DNA of 64,000 nucleotides from UBA1351 sp965140555 (lineage in GTDB: Bacteria; Bacillota; Clostridia; Lachnospirales; Vallitaleaceae). The position numbers and the translations under genes are program-made. The stretch spans positions 1,736,001 to 1,800,000 of the forward strand of contig OZ223259.1 in assembly GCA_965140555.1 (NCBI GenBank), in the 5' to 3' direction. Shown one piece after another: positions 51,694-60,828 of this stretch; position 1 is the stretch's first letter; each line of letters starts with the position of its first letter. Below the pieces are notes generated by a model. That model saw only the letters and a list, made by a program, of their open reading frames with translations, searched no databases and was not told where the DNA came from.

Positions 51694-52269
51694 TTATGCC
51701 TTTCCTTTCTTACCCACCATGACTTGGACGGGATTTTCCGCCTGCATCATCCGACTATTGCCTATTTTTTTCATTCGCGCAATCTGAACGCTGACACATT
51801 CAATATCCTCATAACCTGCCTGTTCCATGAAGTCAAGTAATGTCACCGGTGTATCCAATGTAACCGATGTTGCCACTAGAAGGCCACCGTCCTTCAGATG
51901 TTCGTCAACGTAATCACATAGTTCAGGTAAATTCCCTCCGCTACCACCGATAAAAATTTTGTCAAACATCCCTTCTTGGGGCAACTGTTCCGGGGCATTT
52001 CCCTTGATTAATGTTACCTTTTCCCTTTCCTCGTGGGATAATAATTCGGCACAATTTTGCCGAATCAATGCAATCCCCTCTTCCTTACGCTCAATAGAGG
52101 TTATCCTTCCTTTTGCATGGGCACAGGATACGGTTATGGACCCTGTTCCACCGCCGATTTCAAGAATACGCTCGCCTTCTTGAATGGCTAGCTTATCCAT
52201 AACCACACTACGTACTTCTTCCTTGGTCATGGGTATTTTCCCCCGTATAAAGGCACTATCTTTGAACAT
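51694..52269 (-). CDS. cbiT: Cobalt-precorrin-6B C15 decarboxylating methyltransferase subunit CbiT
   Basis: The 191-aa class I methyltransferase has the motif ILEIGGGTGSITVSCA and the CbiT lead FIRGKIPMTKEEVRSVVMDKL, plus IFIGGSGGNLPELCDYVDEHL. It adds the C15 methyl group and removes the acetate carboxylate with CbiE. In many proteobacteria CbiE and CbiT are fused as CobL; here they are separate genes overlapping by 14 nt. Confidence 0.94.
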   Translation of the reverse strand: MFKDSAFIRGKIPMTKEEVRSVVMDKLAIQEGERILEIGGGTGSITVSCAHAKGRITSIERKEEGIALIRQNCAELLSHEEREKVTLIKGNAPEQLPQEGMFDKIFIGGSGGNLPELCDYVDEHLKDGGLLVATSVTLDTPVTLLDFMEQAGYEDIECVSVQIARMKKIGNSRMMQAENPVQVMVGKKGKA

Positions 52270-52894
52270 CTACAATCACCACACTTAATGGGTCAGCTTC
52301 TATTCCTTCTGTTTCATCGCTTCTCAGTTTTCGAATACATTCATCATCATAGGAGAGTCTTTCCCCCAGCCAAAAGTCTGCTTGTTCATATCCCGCTTGT
52401 TTCACTGCATGGGCTATCCATCGTATATCATGAACCCGATCCGTCAATATCCCTAACACCGGTACCTTTTGAAGTTCTTCGGACAACGAACATTCCCGTC
52501 CATGAAGACTGATAAAAGAAGCATTGCTATAGGACATCCCTATACGATTAAACATATACTGAAGGGAACTTATCCCGGATATTGCCTCTAGTCCTTGTGA
52601 AGCGTCCAACCCTTTAACCGTTCGATGAATATAGGCATAAAGGCTGTAGAACATAGGGTCACCGGAGACAAGATAAACCGTCAGCTGATGGTCATGAGCT
52701 AAGGCTTGCTGAACCTGCCTCTGCATACCTGTCTCTGACAAATCCACCACAATAGGTGTTCCATGAATATAGACCTTCATTGTCTCTAGGTGTCTTTTAC
52801 CACCTATAACATAGTCTGCTCTTTCTATATAGTCTCTTGCAACAGGTAAGAGATAATCCGGATGTCCCGGGCCTATTCCGACAACCTTAATCAT
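52256..52894 (-). CDS. cbiE: Cobalt-precorrin-7 C5-methyltransferase CbiE
   Basis: The 212-aa tetrapyrrole methylase has VVGIGPGHPDYLLPVARDYIE, YVIGGKRHLE, TVYLVSGDPMFYSL and ISGISSLQYMFNRIGMSY, FISLHGRE. It methylates C5. It starts 6 bp after cbiD ends and overlaps cbiT. Confidence 0.94.
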   Translation of the reverse strand: MIKVVGIGPGHPDYLLPVARDYIERADYVIGGKRHLETMKVYIHGTPIVVDLSETGMQRQVQQALAHDHQLTVYLVSGDPMFYSLYAYIHRTVKGLDASQGLEAISGISSLQYMFNRIGMSYSNASFISLHGRECSLSEELQKVPVLGILTDRVHDIRWIAHAVKQAGYEQADFWLGERLSYDDECIRKLRSDETEGIEADPLSVVIVDVQR

Positions 52895-52900
52895 TGAGCC

Positions 52901-54010
52901 TCACTCCTTATCTTCCAATTTTGTGGTGCCTAATAATCGATCGTCACAGAACATCGAACATTCTATGCTGACACCTTGCCCGGCATAGGACTTACAATAA
53001 TGTTGAGCCTGATCTACAATATGTTGGTAAAATGCCTGTTCATCCTTATGTCCTTTTACTATATCCACGACTTCTGCTGTGGTATTGCAATGGGCAATAG
53101 TTGTCAACATATCCTGCTTCATGCCTATATGTTGTCCACAGGCTACCAACGTTTCCATCCGGTTATCCCCATATCTGGAATGTGTATTGGGCATACCCGC
53201 AGCTATTTTAACCATTTTACCGATATGACCGATATAATGGATTTTTCGAATTCCAATATGCCCTGCATGGGTCAAAAGAGGCGCAACAAAATTACTTGTC
53301 TTTATCATACTGGACATAAACACCTCACTCAAGGTCATATGCTGACGTACAAAAGTTTCACCATAGTTACCAAAGACAAAGATTAAGGCCTCGTTTCCTT
53401 CCGCCCGTTTTATATCCATCTCTAACTTTACCGATTCCATAAAGGCTTCTTCACTCATCGGCTCTACAATCCCCGTCGTACCGATAATTGATATACCACC
53501 CACAATTCCTAACTTAGCATTGAAGGTTCTAGTTGCTATTTCAGCACCTTTCGGAATCCATAAAAGTATGTCACATCCCTTATCCTTGCCTAGAAGTTCA
53601 TTGGCTACGTCATACATCATCTGCCTTGGTACAGGATTAATCGCCGGTTCACCAATGGGGATACTTAAGCCCTTTTTAGTAACACGTCCGATACCTTCCC
53701 CTGCCCGAATCGTTATACCTTCCTCAGATAATCGAACCTTACCATAAATATGCAACCCGTCCGTTACATCCGGATCATCACCGGCATCTTTAATGACATA
53801 GCAGCTTGCTTCCGTCTCTGTATACCTGGCTTCAAAAACCGGTATTGTAATTGTCCAGCCCTTCGGGGTATCAATGCTTATACTGTCCACTGTATGCTGT
53901 TCTAAAAGCATGGTTAATGCCGCCTTCACTACTGCTGTTGCACAGCTTCCCGTCGTATAACCATAGCGAAGCTGCTTACCGCCTTTATTCACATACCGTT
54001 CCAACATCAT
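52901..54010 (-). CDS. cbiD: Cobalt-precorrin-5B C1-methyltransferase
   Basis: The 369-aa CbiD is an anaerobic-pathway marker: LRYGYTTGSCATAVVKAAL, DAGDDPDVTDG, GEGIGRVTKKGLSIPIGEPAINPVPRQM, GGISIIGTTGIVEPMSEEAF, FGNYGETF and KMVKIAAGMPNTHSRYGDNR. The catalytic methylation at C1 uses SAM. It overlaps cbiL by 4 nt; the second of two adjacent ATGs (54007) has the better spacing from AAGGAG and may be the used start. Confidence 0.95.
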   Translation of the reverse strand: MMLERYVNKGGKQLRYGYTTGSCATAVVKAALTMLLEQHTVDSISIDTPKGWTITIPVFEARYTETEASCYVIKDAGDDPDVTDGLHIYGKVRLSEEGITIRAGEGIGRVTKKGLSIPIGEPAINPVPRQMMYDVANELLGKDKGCDILLWIPKGAEIATRTFNAKLGIVGGISIIGTTGIVEPMSEEAFMESVKLEMDIKRAEGNEALIFVFGNYGETFVRQHMTLSEVFMSSMIKTSNFVAPLLTHAGHIGIRKIHYIGHIGKMVKIAAGMPNTHSRYGDNRMETLVACGQHIGMKQDMLTTIAHCNTTAEVVDIVKGHKDEQAFYQHIVDQAQHYCKSYAGQGVSIECSMFCDDRLLGTTKLEDKE

Positions 54011-54696
54011 CTACTCCTTTTTGTCAAAAATGCCGTTGTAAAATAAGGAAGCGTCCCTTTTAGAACATCCATATCCCTTGTCACAAGTTCTTTTTCAAGA
54101 CCTAAGTTTGATACAAGGCGAAACTCAAAGCCATAAGCCTGAATCAAGGACCGTAACCTTTCCGGATTCCGGCTCACCTTCATCACAATCAAGTTCTCAT
54201 GAAGTTCAAACGCACGGACTAAGGATTCTTCAGACTGCGTCATATTCACCACAGCAAAGGATTCCTCTCCCATACATAACGGTTCCTTGAATACAGCCGC
54301 CGTTTGTTGAAAGGATGTAATTCCCGGGACAAACTCTATATCTGACATATAGGGAGCAACATAATGGAACGTGGCATATACCATAGCATCCCCCAAGGTC
54401 AGAAAAACAACCTTTTTATCCTGATTAGCTGCCTCTTCCAGTGTTGTGGCATGTTCTTTGAATAATCCTTGTAATTCCTCGTCATCATGACGCACCAGAC
54501 GCATGGGAAAATACAAATACCTCAGCTTTGAATCATCTGTTACATAGCGTTGTGCTATTTGCAAAGCTGTTGATTCCTCACTTCCGTCACGTTTTACAGG
54601 AACAAAAATAAGGTCCGCCTCATCAATCAGACGGGCCCCTTTGACTGTCATAAGTTCCGGATCACCCGGTCCGACTCCAATACATACAATAGACAT
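54007..54696 (-). CDS. cbiL: Cobalt-precorrin-2 C20-methyltransferase
   Basis: The 229-aa tetrapyrrole methylase has IVCIGVGPGDPELMTVKGARLI, IFVPVKRDGSEESTALQIA (typical for C20 enzymes), VVFLTLGDAMVYATF and FVPGITSFQQTAAVFKEPL. It catalyses the C20 methylation that starts the corrin branch. Start has AAGGAG 8 nt upstream. It lies 37 bp after cbiC. Confidence 0.94.
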   Translation of the reverse strand: MSIVCIGVGPGDPELMTVKGARLIDEADLIFVPVKRDGSEESTALQIAQRYVTDDSKLRYLYFPMRLVRHDDEELQGLFKEHATTLEEAANQDKKVVFLTLGDAMVYATFHYVAPYMSDIEFVPGITSFQQTAAVFKEPLCMGEESFAVVNMTQSEESLVRAFELHENLIVMKVSRNPERLRSLIQAYGFEFRLVSNLGLEKELVTRDMDVLKGTLPYFTTAFLTKRSR

Positions 54697-54733
54697 ACTT
54701 GTCTCCTTCCATATCTAACATCCATACACACCA

Positions 54734-55375
54734 CTAGTGCATCTTGCTCTCATTCATCACAACTTTCATCAATGCATTCATCGTTGCTACCGCTACAGGA
54801 CTTCCACCTTTTCGTCCATCAACTCGAATATGTGTAAACGTTGTTTTTGAGAGGTACTCTTTGGACTCCTTGGCTCCTACAAAACCAACAGGTACGCCTA
54901 CAATCAGTTCCGGCACTTGTCCTGTCTCTTCAATGAGCTCCAATAACCTCATGAGAGCTGTCGGTGCATTTCCGATAAGGTAGATGCCTATCTGTTCATC
55001 TTTATAGGCCATTTCCAAAGCAGCCATAGATCGGGTAATCCCCCTTTCTTCCGCCATTTGATACGCTTCCTTCGTATGCACATAATTTCTGGTTTGAAAG
55101 CCTAGTGTCTCCATTAGTCCCTTGTTCAACCCGACCTCTATCATCCGAGTATCACAGTAGACAATCGGGCGACATTCCATTGCTTTAACGATGGCTTCCT
55201 TTACGTCACCGACAAAGTGAACCAACTGTTCATATTCAAAATCTGCCGTTGTATGAATAATGCGCTTAACCACATCCCGCTGTACAGGGGTCAATTGCTC
55301 TGGGTGTTGCATCTCTTTTTCAATAATATCTAAACTGCCGGATTCAATTTGCTTCGGTTTCTTTATATAGTCCAT
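54734..55375 (-). CDS. cbiC: Cobalt-precorrin-8 methylmutase
   Basis: About 213 aa. Three ATGs lie in a row (55381, 55378, 55375); the third is best spaced from GAAAGG. The enzyme pattern is intact: VVKRIIHTTADFEYEQLVHF with the catalytic His, VYCDTRMIEVGLNKGLM, YLIGNAPTALMRLLELI and VGVPVGFVGAKESKEYL. It moves the C11 methyl to C12, giving cobyrinate. Its stop is followed by cbiL after 37 bp. Confidence 0.93.
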   Translation of the reverse strand: MDYIKKPKQIESGSLDIIEKEMQHPEQLTPVQRDVVKRIIHTTADFEYEQLVHFVGDVKEAIVKAMECRPIVYCDTRMIEVGLNKGLMETLGFQTRNYVHTKEAYQMAEERGITRSMAALEMAYKDEQIGIYLIGNAPTALMRLLELIEETGQVPELIVGVPVGFVGAKESKEYLSKTTFTHIRVDGRKGGSPVAVATMNALMKVVMNESKMH

Positions 55376-55387
55376 CATCATTCCCTT

Positions 55388-56782
55388 TCATTTATCACGT
55401 TTCTTTCTCATTGACTGTATCCATTCCAATGCAAAATAAGGATTGACATAATAATGAAGGTGGGCATAAGATGCAATACCATTGTACTTGATATAACCGC
55501 CCTGCCATGAACGTATCGTTGTTCCCTTCCTTACTTTGGCTATATCAAAGCCTGTCGGCTCCTCTATGTCTGCTGATGAATGATGAAATTCATGGGCCGC
55601 AATCCGTTGTCCGCTCCTACCATAAACAGTTTTTTGGGTTGTCGAAACCTGACAATAACCAAATCGCTGCAACCGTTTGGTCATCGAGGTTTTTCCATCC
55701 AAGACCCCAACCATATCAAAGGTATTGTCCTCTAAATCGGTTAATGTCCGAGCCAAATACATAAGACCGCCACACTCAGCTATGTAGGATAGGCCGCCCT
55801 CTAGTGCTCTACGAATGGCTTCCCGTATCATCGTATTTTGCTCCAACTTCTGAGCAAATATTTCCGGAAACCCGCCACCAATAAGGAGACCGTCCAAATC
55901 CGAAGGTAGTGCTTCATCCTCTAATGGGCTCCATGGAATCAATCGGCATCCCATCTCTTTGAGGAGCTGTAAATTGTCTTCATAGTAAAAGTGAAATGCC
56001 TGATCTCTTGCTATACCAATCCGTAAAGGGTCCTCTGTGTTCCTTATGCACGCCTCTAAGACAGCAGCAACATCTTTTGGCAGTCTAGGTGGTTGGACAC
56101 GCTCTGTCGAACACAATGCCAGCAACATCTCTATATCCACTGTTTCTGCCAAGGCATCTGCCAACTGCTCCATTTTCACTCGAAAAGCTTCTTGCTCTGC
56201 CATGGGTACCAATCCAAGATGTCGTTCCTCTATGGCAAATTCTTGACGTTTTGGCAAATAGCCACACGCTTTTATATTTGTGGCACTTTCAACGGCCTCT
56301 TTTAACAGCTCATAATGATGGGCGCTATTGACTTGATTAAAGAGTACACCTCGTATAGATACTTCCGGGTCAAAGGATTCAATCCCTTTCATAATAGCCC
56401 CCATTGTTCCGGCTATCTTACCACCGTTAACGACTAAGATTACCGGAAGTTTCAGTATTTTTCCGATAGAGGCACTGGTTCCTTTATCACTTCCGATTTC
56501 TGCGCCGTCAAAAATACCCATGACCCCTTCGACAATGGTCATATCTGCTTCTATGGCCTGTCGATTATAGAGGTAACGTATCGTATCCTCATCCATTAGA
56601 TAACTGTCTAAATTACGACAGGAACGTCCTGTAATTCGTGTGTGAAAGGCAGGATCAATATAATCCGGACCAACCTTAAAAGGCTGTACCGTCATCTGCC
56701 TCGAGAAATAGGACATCAATCCCATACTGACCGTTGTTTTTCCGACACCGCTTGATAATCCGGCTATCATCATTTGATACAT
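55388..56782 (-). CDS. cbiA: Cobyrinate a,c-diamide synthase
   Basis: The 464-aa protein starts at the ATG at 56782 (TTAGGAGAC upstream); the longer frame extends into the ABC ATPase gene. An N-terminal ATP-binding part (MIAGLSSGVGKTTVSMGLM P-loop; KVGPDYIDPAFH; LDSYLMDE; VVEGVMGIFDG) is followed by a C-terminal glutamine amidotransferase part with the catalytic Cys in YIAECGGLMYLA and a His in ASYAHLH. It amidates the a and c carboxylates using glutamine and ATP. It is the last cobyrinate step encoded in this operon. Confidence 0.95.
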   Translation of the reverse strand: MYQMMIAGLSSGVGKTTVSMGLMSYFSRQMTVQPFKVGPDYIDPAFHTRITGRSCRNLDSYLMDEDTIRYLYNRQAIEADMTIVEGVMGIFDGAEIGSDKGTSASIGKILKLPVILVVNGGKIAGTMGAIMKGIESFDPEVSIRGVLFNQVNSAHHYELLKEAVESATNIKACGYLPKRQEFAIEERHLGLVPMAEQEAFRVKMEQLADALAETVDIEMLLALCSTERVQPPRLPKDVAAVLEACIRNTEDPLRIGIARDQAFHFYYEDNLQLLKEMGCRLIPWSPLEDEALPSDLDGLLIGGGFPEIFAQKLEQNTMIREAIRRALEGGLSYIAECGGLMYLARTLTDLEDNTFDMVGVLDGKTSMTKRLQRFGYCQVSTTQKTVYGRSGQRIAAHEFHHSSADIEEPTGFDIAKVRKGTTIRSWQGGYIKYNGIASYAHLHYYVNPYFALEWIQSMRKKRDK

Positions 56783-56798
56783 ATCGTTGTCTCCTAAC

Positions 56799-57572
56799 TT
56801 ATATACATGATCCTTCAGGAACGAATAGTCGATCCCCGCCGTCATTAATAAAACGACCGTTCATATGAAAGACCTGTCTGACCAAATCCACAGTCATTAT
56901 CTCTTCCGGTCTACCTTCCTTGGCCATTACACCTTCGTTAATCACCCACACATGTTGACCGTAACGTATGCCCTGATTCAAATCATGCAAAATCATTACC
57001 ACGGTTATACCCGTTCGTTCTACTTGTTCCTTCAATATGTTCAGTACCTCAAATTGATGGGCCATATCCAAATATGTTGTCGGCTCATCTAGAAAAAGAA
57101 GTTCCGGTTCTTGAACAAGGGCCATTGCAATCCATGCCCGTTGCCGTTCTCCACCGGAAAGTTGACCGATTTTACGGTGGGAAAAAGCAAGACATCCACT
57201 TTGTAACATGGCATAATCAATCTTCTTCTTATCCTCTAGATTCAACGGTTGCCAAGGTAATTTTCCTGAATACCGTCCATAAGAAACCAAATCAACCACC
57301 TTCAAGTCATAAGGAGCGCTCGGTTGCTGTGGCAAATATGCAAAAAGTCGCGTACGCTTTTTTTTACTATATTCATCTATATTCTTGTTCTTCAACCGTA
57401 CCGTTCCGTTTTGGGGCTGTAATTGTCCTGTCATCAACTGGAATAACGTGCTTTTTCCACTTCCGTTCGGTCCCAGTACGGCTGTTATTTTACCTTCCGG
57501 GATTTGCCCTGTAAAGTTTTTGATAACATCCCGATCACCATAACTGAATGCTATGTTATCCATGAAAATCAT
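56799..57572 (-). CDS. ABC transporter ATPase (BtuD/FecE type)
   Basis: The 257-aa single-domain ATPase has Walker A GPNGSGKST, Q-loop LPQQP, the signature QLSGGERQRAWIAMALVQ, Walker B LLFLDEPTTYLD and a switch His in MILHDLNQGIRYG. It belongs to the FecE/BtuD class of siderophore, heme and cobalamin importers. It overlaps the permease by 17 nt, and cbiA follows 16 bp later. In a cobalamin-riboswitch operon it likely serves B12 or corrinoid precursor uptake. Confidence 0.93.
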   Translation of the reverse strand: MIFMDNIAFSYGDRDVIKNFTGQIPEGKITAVLGPNGSGKSTLFQLMTGQLQPQNGTVRLKNKNIDEYSKKKRTRLFAYLPQQPSAPYDLKVVDLVSYGRYSGKLPWQPLNLEDKKKIDYAMLQSGCLAFSHRKIGQLSGGERQRAWIAMALVQEPELLFLDEPTTYLDMAHQFEVLNILKEQVERTGITVVMILHDLNQGIRYGQHVWVINEGVMAKEGRPEEIMTVDLVRQVFHMNGRFINDGGDRLFVPEGSCI

Positions 57573-58554
57573 GATTCGGCTTCCTCCTTAACAAGAATAA
57601 GAAAAACGGTACCCCTAGACCTGCTAATAGAATACCCACGGGTACCTCAACAGGTGCCAGCATAATCCGTGCTACCATATCACACAAAATCACCAGTGTT
57701 GCCCCCAAAATAGCCGATAGGGGAAATAAGTAGCGATAATCGGACCCAATGATAAGTCGCGTTATATGCGGGACTATCAAACCGACAAATCCCAATAGTC
57801 CAACAGCACTAACACTTGCCGCCGCCAATAAAGAAGCCGTTACAATCATAATAAATCGAAACCCTTCAACGGGAATTCCCAGTGACCTTGCCACCGCATC
57901 ACCTAACATCATCATATTCAATGCCCTCGAAGAGAGTATACAGACAATAAACCCTATCACCACATAAGGTATCATCATCCTGACATCTTTCCATAGTGCC
58001 AGATTCAAGCTACCGATAGTGAAGCTTAGGGTATCTTGGATACTATCCGGATATAATATGTGTATCATGTGAATACAGGCATTGACAAGGGAAGATACTG
58101 CAATTCCGGCCAACACCATTTTCATAGGCGCAATACCGTGATCATACGCAATCACATAGATCACTAATGTCGTCACCAGTGCCCCTATAAAGGCAGCTAT
58201 CGGAAGCCATTGTATAAGCTCCGGCAACACAACGATAAAAAGGGTTCCCGTTAATCCGGCTCCTGATGTAACACCGATAATATTGGGCGACGCCAAGGGA
58301 TTTCGCATAATCCCCTGTAATATAGCACCGGATAAGCTCAATGCCGTTCCCACTAAACCGGCCAATAGAACCCGCGGTAAGCGCACATTCATAATAATAT
58401 GATAATATAAACCATCCTTATCTACCCATAATGCTTCTGTCACTGCACCTATACTAAGGGATGTTGCCCCGAAAAGAACACCCAAGAGACTACTTATTAA
58501 TAATGCAGCAACCGCCCCCAAGAATACCAGAACTGTATTAACGGAAGGTTTCAT
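57556..58554 (-). CDS. FecCD/BtuC-type ABC permease
   Basis: The 332-aa membrane protein has ~10 TM helices and the FecCD signatures VRLPRVLLAGLVGTALSLSGAILQGIMRNPLASPNIIGVTSGAGL, SVSAVGLLGFVGLIVPHITRLIIGSDYRYLFPLSAILGA and PVEVPVGILLAGLGVPFFLFLL. It overlaps both neighbours, the binding protein by 17 nt and the ATPase by 17 nt, so the three are strongly coupled. Confidence 0.94.
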   Translation of the reverse strand: MKPSVNTVLVFLGAVAALLISSLLGVLFGATSLSIGAVTEALWVDKDGLYYHIIMNVRLPRVLLAGLVGTALSLSGAILQGIMRNPLASPNIIGVTSGAGLTGTLFIVVLPELIQWLPIAAFIGALVTTLVIYVIAYDHGIAPMKMVLAGIAVSSLVNACIHMIHILYPDSIQDTLSFTIGSLNLALWKDVRMMIPYVVIGFIVCILSSRALNMMMLGDAVARSLGIPVEGFRFIMIVTASLLAAASVSAVGLLGFVGLIVPHITRLIIGSDYRYLFPLSAILGATLVILCDMVARIMLAPVEVPVGILLAGLGVPFFLFLLRRKPNHDFHG

Positions 58555-59596
58555 CCGGATATAACAACTCTGCTATGTAGAAAAAGGCTTCATCGTATGC
58601 TTCATTCGGCTTATAGATGGAGTACTCCTTGGGGAGATAGTACACCGCATTATTCTTCACCGCATGTATCGTATTCCATATAGGATTCTCATCAATAACG
58701 GATTGTACATAGTCTTTTACGCCTTCTTCACTTCCCATGGTTGAGATAAAAATAATATCCGGGTTGGCCGTTGCAATCGTCTCAATACTAAACGGAACAC
58801 GAGACTCCCCTTCAATTGGCACTTCTGATTCATTCAAAATATTCATTGCTCCTAGTTTGGCAATTATCTCGCCTGTTACGGCACTATCCGACTCCAAGTA
58901 CATGCTTTTTGAGGTAGCAAAAATAGCTGCAACCTTTGGTTGTTCTTCTACTGTAGCCGTCTGTGCTACCAACTTATCAATGTCTTCTTGCATGGGTACA
59001 ATAACCGATTCATATAAATCTTCCCGCTCATTAATGGAAGCAAATAGACGGGCATTGTTCAAGACTTGCTCATAAGAATGGGAGACGACATCAATAACCA
59101 TGGTTTCTATACCACTCTCTTTAAGTATCTCATCTAGCTCAACTTGAGCCGGAACATTGGCTGCCAATATGACCAAATCGGGCTCTAACGCCAAGATCGC
59201 TTCTAAATTCATCTCTGCATGGCTCCCTAGATCAATAAGGTCTGCAGCTTCTTCCGGAACATTGGCACTTCCCTTTGCTTTTGTTAACGATGTCCCTCCC
59301 ATGGCGTACCATAACCCTAGAATTGAATTATAGTCTATTACGACGCGCTGTGGATTTTTGGTGATTTCTCGTTCTATACCAAGGCCATCTGTAAACGTTA
59401 CTGTCTCAGACACCTCTTCAGTCCCTTTATCGTCTTGGTCTGCTGTAGGCGCTACTTCATCCTTCTCAATCTGTTCGTCTTGATTCGTCTGATCAGACGC
59501 TGTTGCTTCCGTGTTCTTTGTCACTTCTTGTCCGCAACCGGCTATCATTGCCAGTGTCAATACCATACTTATAACTAATACTATCTGCTTTTTCAT
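58538..59596 (-). CDS. Corrinoid-type ABC substrate-binding lipoprotein (BtuF-like)
   Basis: The 352-aa protein has a lipobox (LAMIAGC, Cys21), an acidic Thr/Glu/Asp-rich linker (~25-65) and then a Peripla_BP_2 fold: VTFTDGLGIEREITKNPQRVV, EAILALEPDLVILAANV and IAKLGAMNILNESE. It captures a corrinoid or metal chelate outside the membrane. Position in the riboswitch operon favours B12 or cobinamide; heme or siderophore cannot be excluded from sequence alone. Confidence 0.9.
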   Translation of the reverse strand: MKKQIVLVISMVLTLAMIAGCGQEVTKNTEATASDQTNQDEQIEKDEVAPTADQDDKGTEEVSETVTFTDGLGIEREITKNPQRVVIDYNSILGLWYAMGGTSLTKAKGSANVPEEAADLIDLGSHAEMNLEAILALEPDLVILAANVPAQVELDEILKESGIETMVIDVVSHSYEQVLNNARLFASINEREDLYESVIVPMQEDIDKLVAQTATVEEQPKVAAIFATSKSMYLESDSAVTGEIIAKLGAMNILNESEVPIEGESRVPFSIETIATANPDIIFISTMGSEEGVKDYVQSVIDENPIWNTIHAVKNNAVYYLPKEYSIYKPNEAYDEAFFYIAELLYPDETFR

Positions 59597-59613
59597 CTGT
59601 CTTTACTCCTTAA

Positions 59614-60429
59614 TTAATCAATGGTCTTGGCATCCTCACTCAATGCTATAAGTTGCTTTCTAATCCAAGGTCGTTCGCCCAACCCCACTAGATTCGTTTC
59701 TACCGTACATCCCATAGACTCAAGCTGATGTTTCCAGCTCTCATCATTGGCTCCTGCCAAATCGTTCGTGGCATGGTCACCGGCTACAATCATAAAAGGA
59801 GCAAGCAAGTAACTTCCTTTACTTTTATCCTTACTCTTCCCATCAATGATGGCTTCCGGATCAAAGGTCAGTTCCCCTTCAACGGTTCGTAGCCAATAAC
59901 GATCCGATTCTTCAGCCAAATAGGCTTGTATCTCTTCATAGATAACCGTATTGGCATGACTTGACCCATGCCCCATAAATACAATGCCATCATAAGCCTC
60001 TTCTAACTGCTTATAATCCTCCATCATTCCCTGTGCCAAAAGTTTTCGATCTTCTGCTGTCGTGGAGAGCGGTCGACTGATACGGATTAATGGCAACAGA
60101 TTGCCGTCATTCTCATAGGCTTCACAAGCTTTAACAATTTCAGACCTCACCTTTTCATACTCATGCCCCCACATCATATGGGTAACGACGACCAAAATGT
60201 CTTCATATCCTTCTTTTAGGCAATGATTCATTTGCTCCGTTACTGACGAAATTTTTATACCTCGCTTTGTCCAATAAATCCGTCGTATCATACCGGATGT
60301 ATAGGCCACAAAACACTCTCGATCCGGGTAATGATTACTGAGAGCTTCCTCAATACCCCCGAGGCTATTCCTACGTTGTTCCTCATAGGTAGTTCCAAAA
60401 CTTACCACCATTAATGCTTTTTTCTTCAT
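59614..60429 (-). CDS. cbiK: Sirohydrochlorin cobaltochelatase
   Basis: The 271-aa enzyme starts at the ATG at 60429 (GAAAGGAAAA upstream), eleven residues inside the longer frame. The anaerobic CbiK features are KALMVVSFGTTYEEQRRNSLGG, IRRIYWTKRGIKISSV, VVVTHMMWGHEYEKV, FMGHGSSHANTVIYEE and FMIVAGDHATNDLAG; the last two hold the metal-coordinating histidines known from Salmonella CbiK. It inserts Co2+ into sirohydrochlorin, committing flow to B12. It is the first gene after the cobalamin riboswitch. Confidence 0.95.
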   Translation of the reverse strand: MKKKALMVVSFGTTYEEQRRNSLGGIEEALSNHYPDRECFVAYTSGMIRRIYWTKRGIKISSVTEQMNHCLKEGYEDILVVVTHMMWGHEYEKVRSEIVKACEAYENDGNLLPLIRISRPLSTTAEDRKLLAQGMMEDYKQLEEAYDGIVFMGHGSSHANTVIYEEIQAYLAEESDRYWLRTVEGELTFDPEAIIDGKSKDKSKGSYLLAPFMIVAGDHATNDLAGANDESWKHQLESMGCTVETNLVGLGERPWIRKQLIALSEDAKTID

Positions 60430-60473
60430 ACATTTTCCTTTCAATAACGGAACTTTATACAAATAAAATAAAA

Positions 60474-60496
60474 GCCACTATTCATCAAATAGTGGC
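60474..60496 (-). terminator. Intrinsic terminator in the cobalamin leader
   Basis: GCCACTATT and AATAGTGGC form a 9-bp stem with a 5-nt loop, followed on the minus strand by TTTTATTTTATTTG. It sits between the aptamer and cbiK, so it is the likely expression platform. Confidence 0.85.
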
Positions 60497-60564
60497 AATA
60501 ATTCCATAGAAAAAGATAAAGTTATACTTTTCCGGTTTTTATTTTGCCTCTAATGTCCCGTAGA

Positions 60565-60740
60565 GTCATGCAAATTTCTGATATGGCAGGTCTTCTGACT
60601 TGATTTCATCATCTAACTCTACTTCCCGTCCATTGACAGTGTAACTGAGTTAGACTCCATCTTACAGCGGCGGGACCGTGTTGGATTTACACCAAACTTC
60701 CCTATTATCCGATTCCTCGGCACCGTATCATCATCTGTAT
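60565..60740 (-). ncRNA. Cobalamin (adenosylcobalamin) riboswitch
   Basis: On the minus strand ACGGTGCCGAGGAATCGG and TAGGGAAGTTTGGTGTAAATCC, then ACACGGTCCCGCCGCTGTAA, an arm with GGACGGGAAGTAGAG, and TCAAGTCAGAAGACCTGCC follow the B12-box layout (the GCCRCUGU-like core is GCCGCTGTAA; the 3' part AGTCAGAAGACCTGCC is textbook). It lies between a promoter (60794-60823) and a terminator (60474-60496) ahead of cbiK. Coenzyme B12 should shut down the whole cbi/transport operon. Confidence 0.95.
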
Positions 60741-60793
60741 TCAATTTATCCATTCACTTCCAAGTATATTGTACCCAAGGAAGCATCTAAGTC

Positions 60794-60823
60794 ATTGTAC
60801 ACGTACTAGGATTACCTTGTCAA
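60794..60823 (-). promoter_or_regulatory. SigA-type promoter of the cobalamin operon
   Basis: On the minus strand a perfect TTGACA, an 18-bp spacer and TACAAT, ~55 bp upstream of the aptamer and just after the trmB stop at 60829. Confidence 0.7.
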
Positions 60824-60828
60824 TGAAC

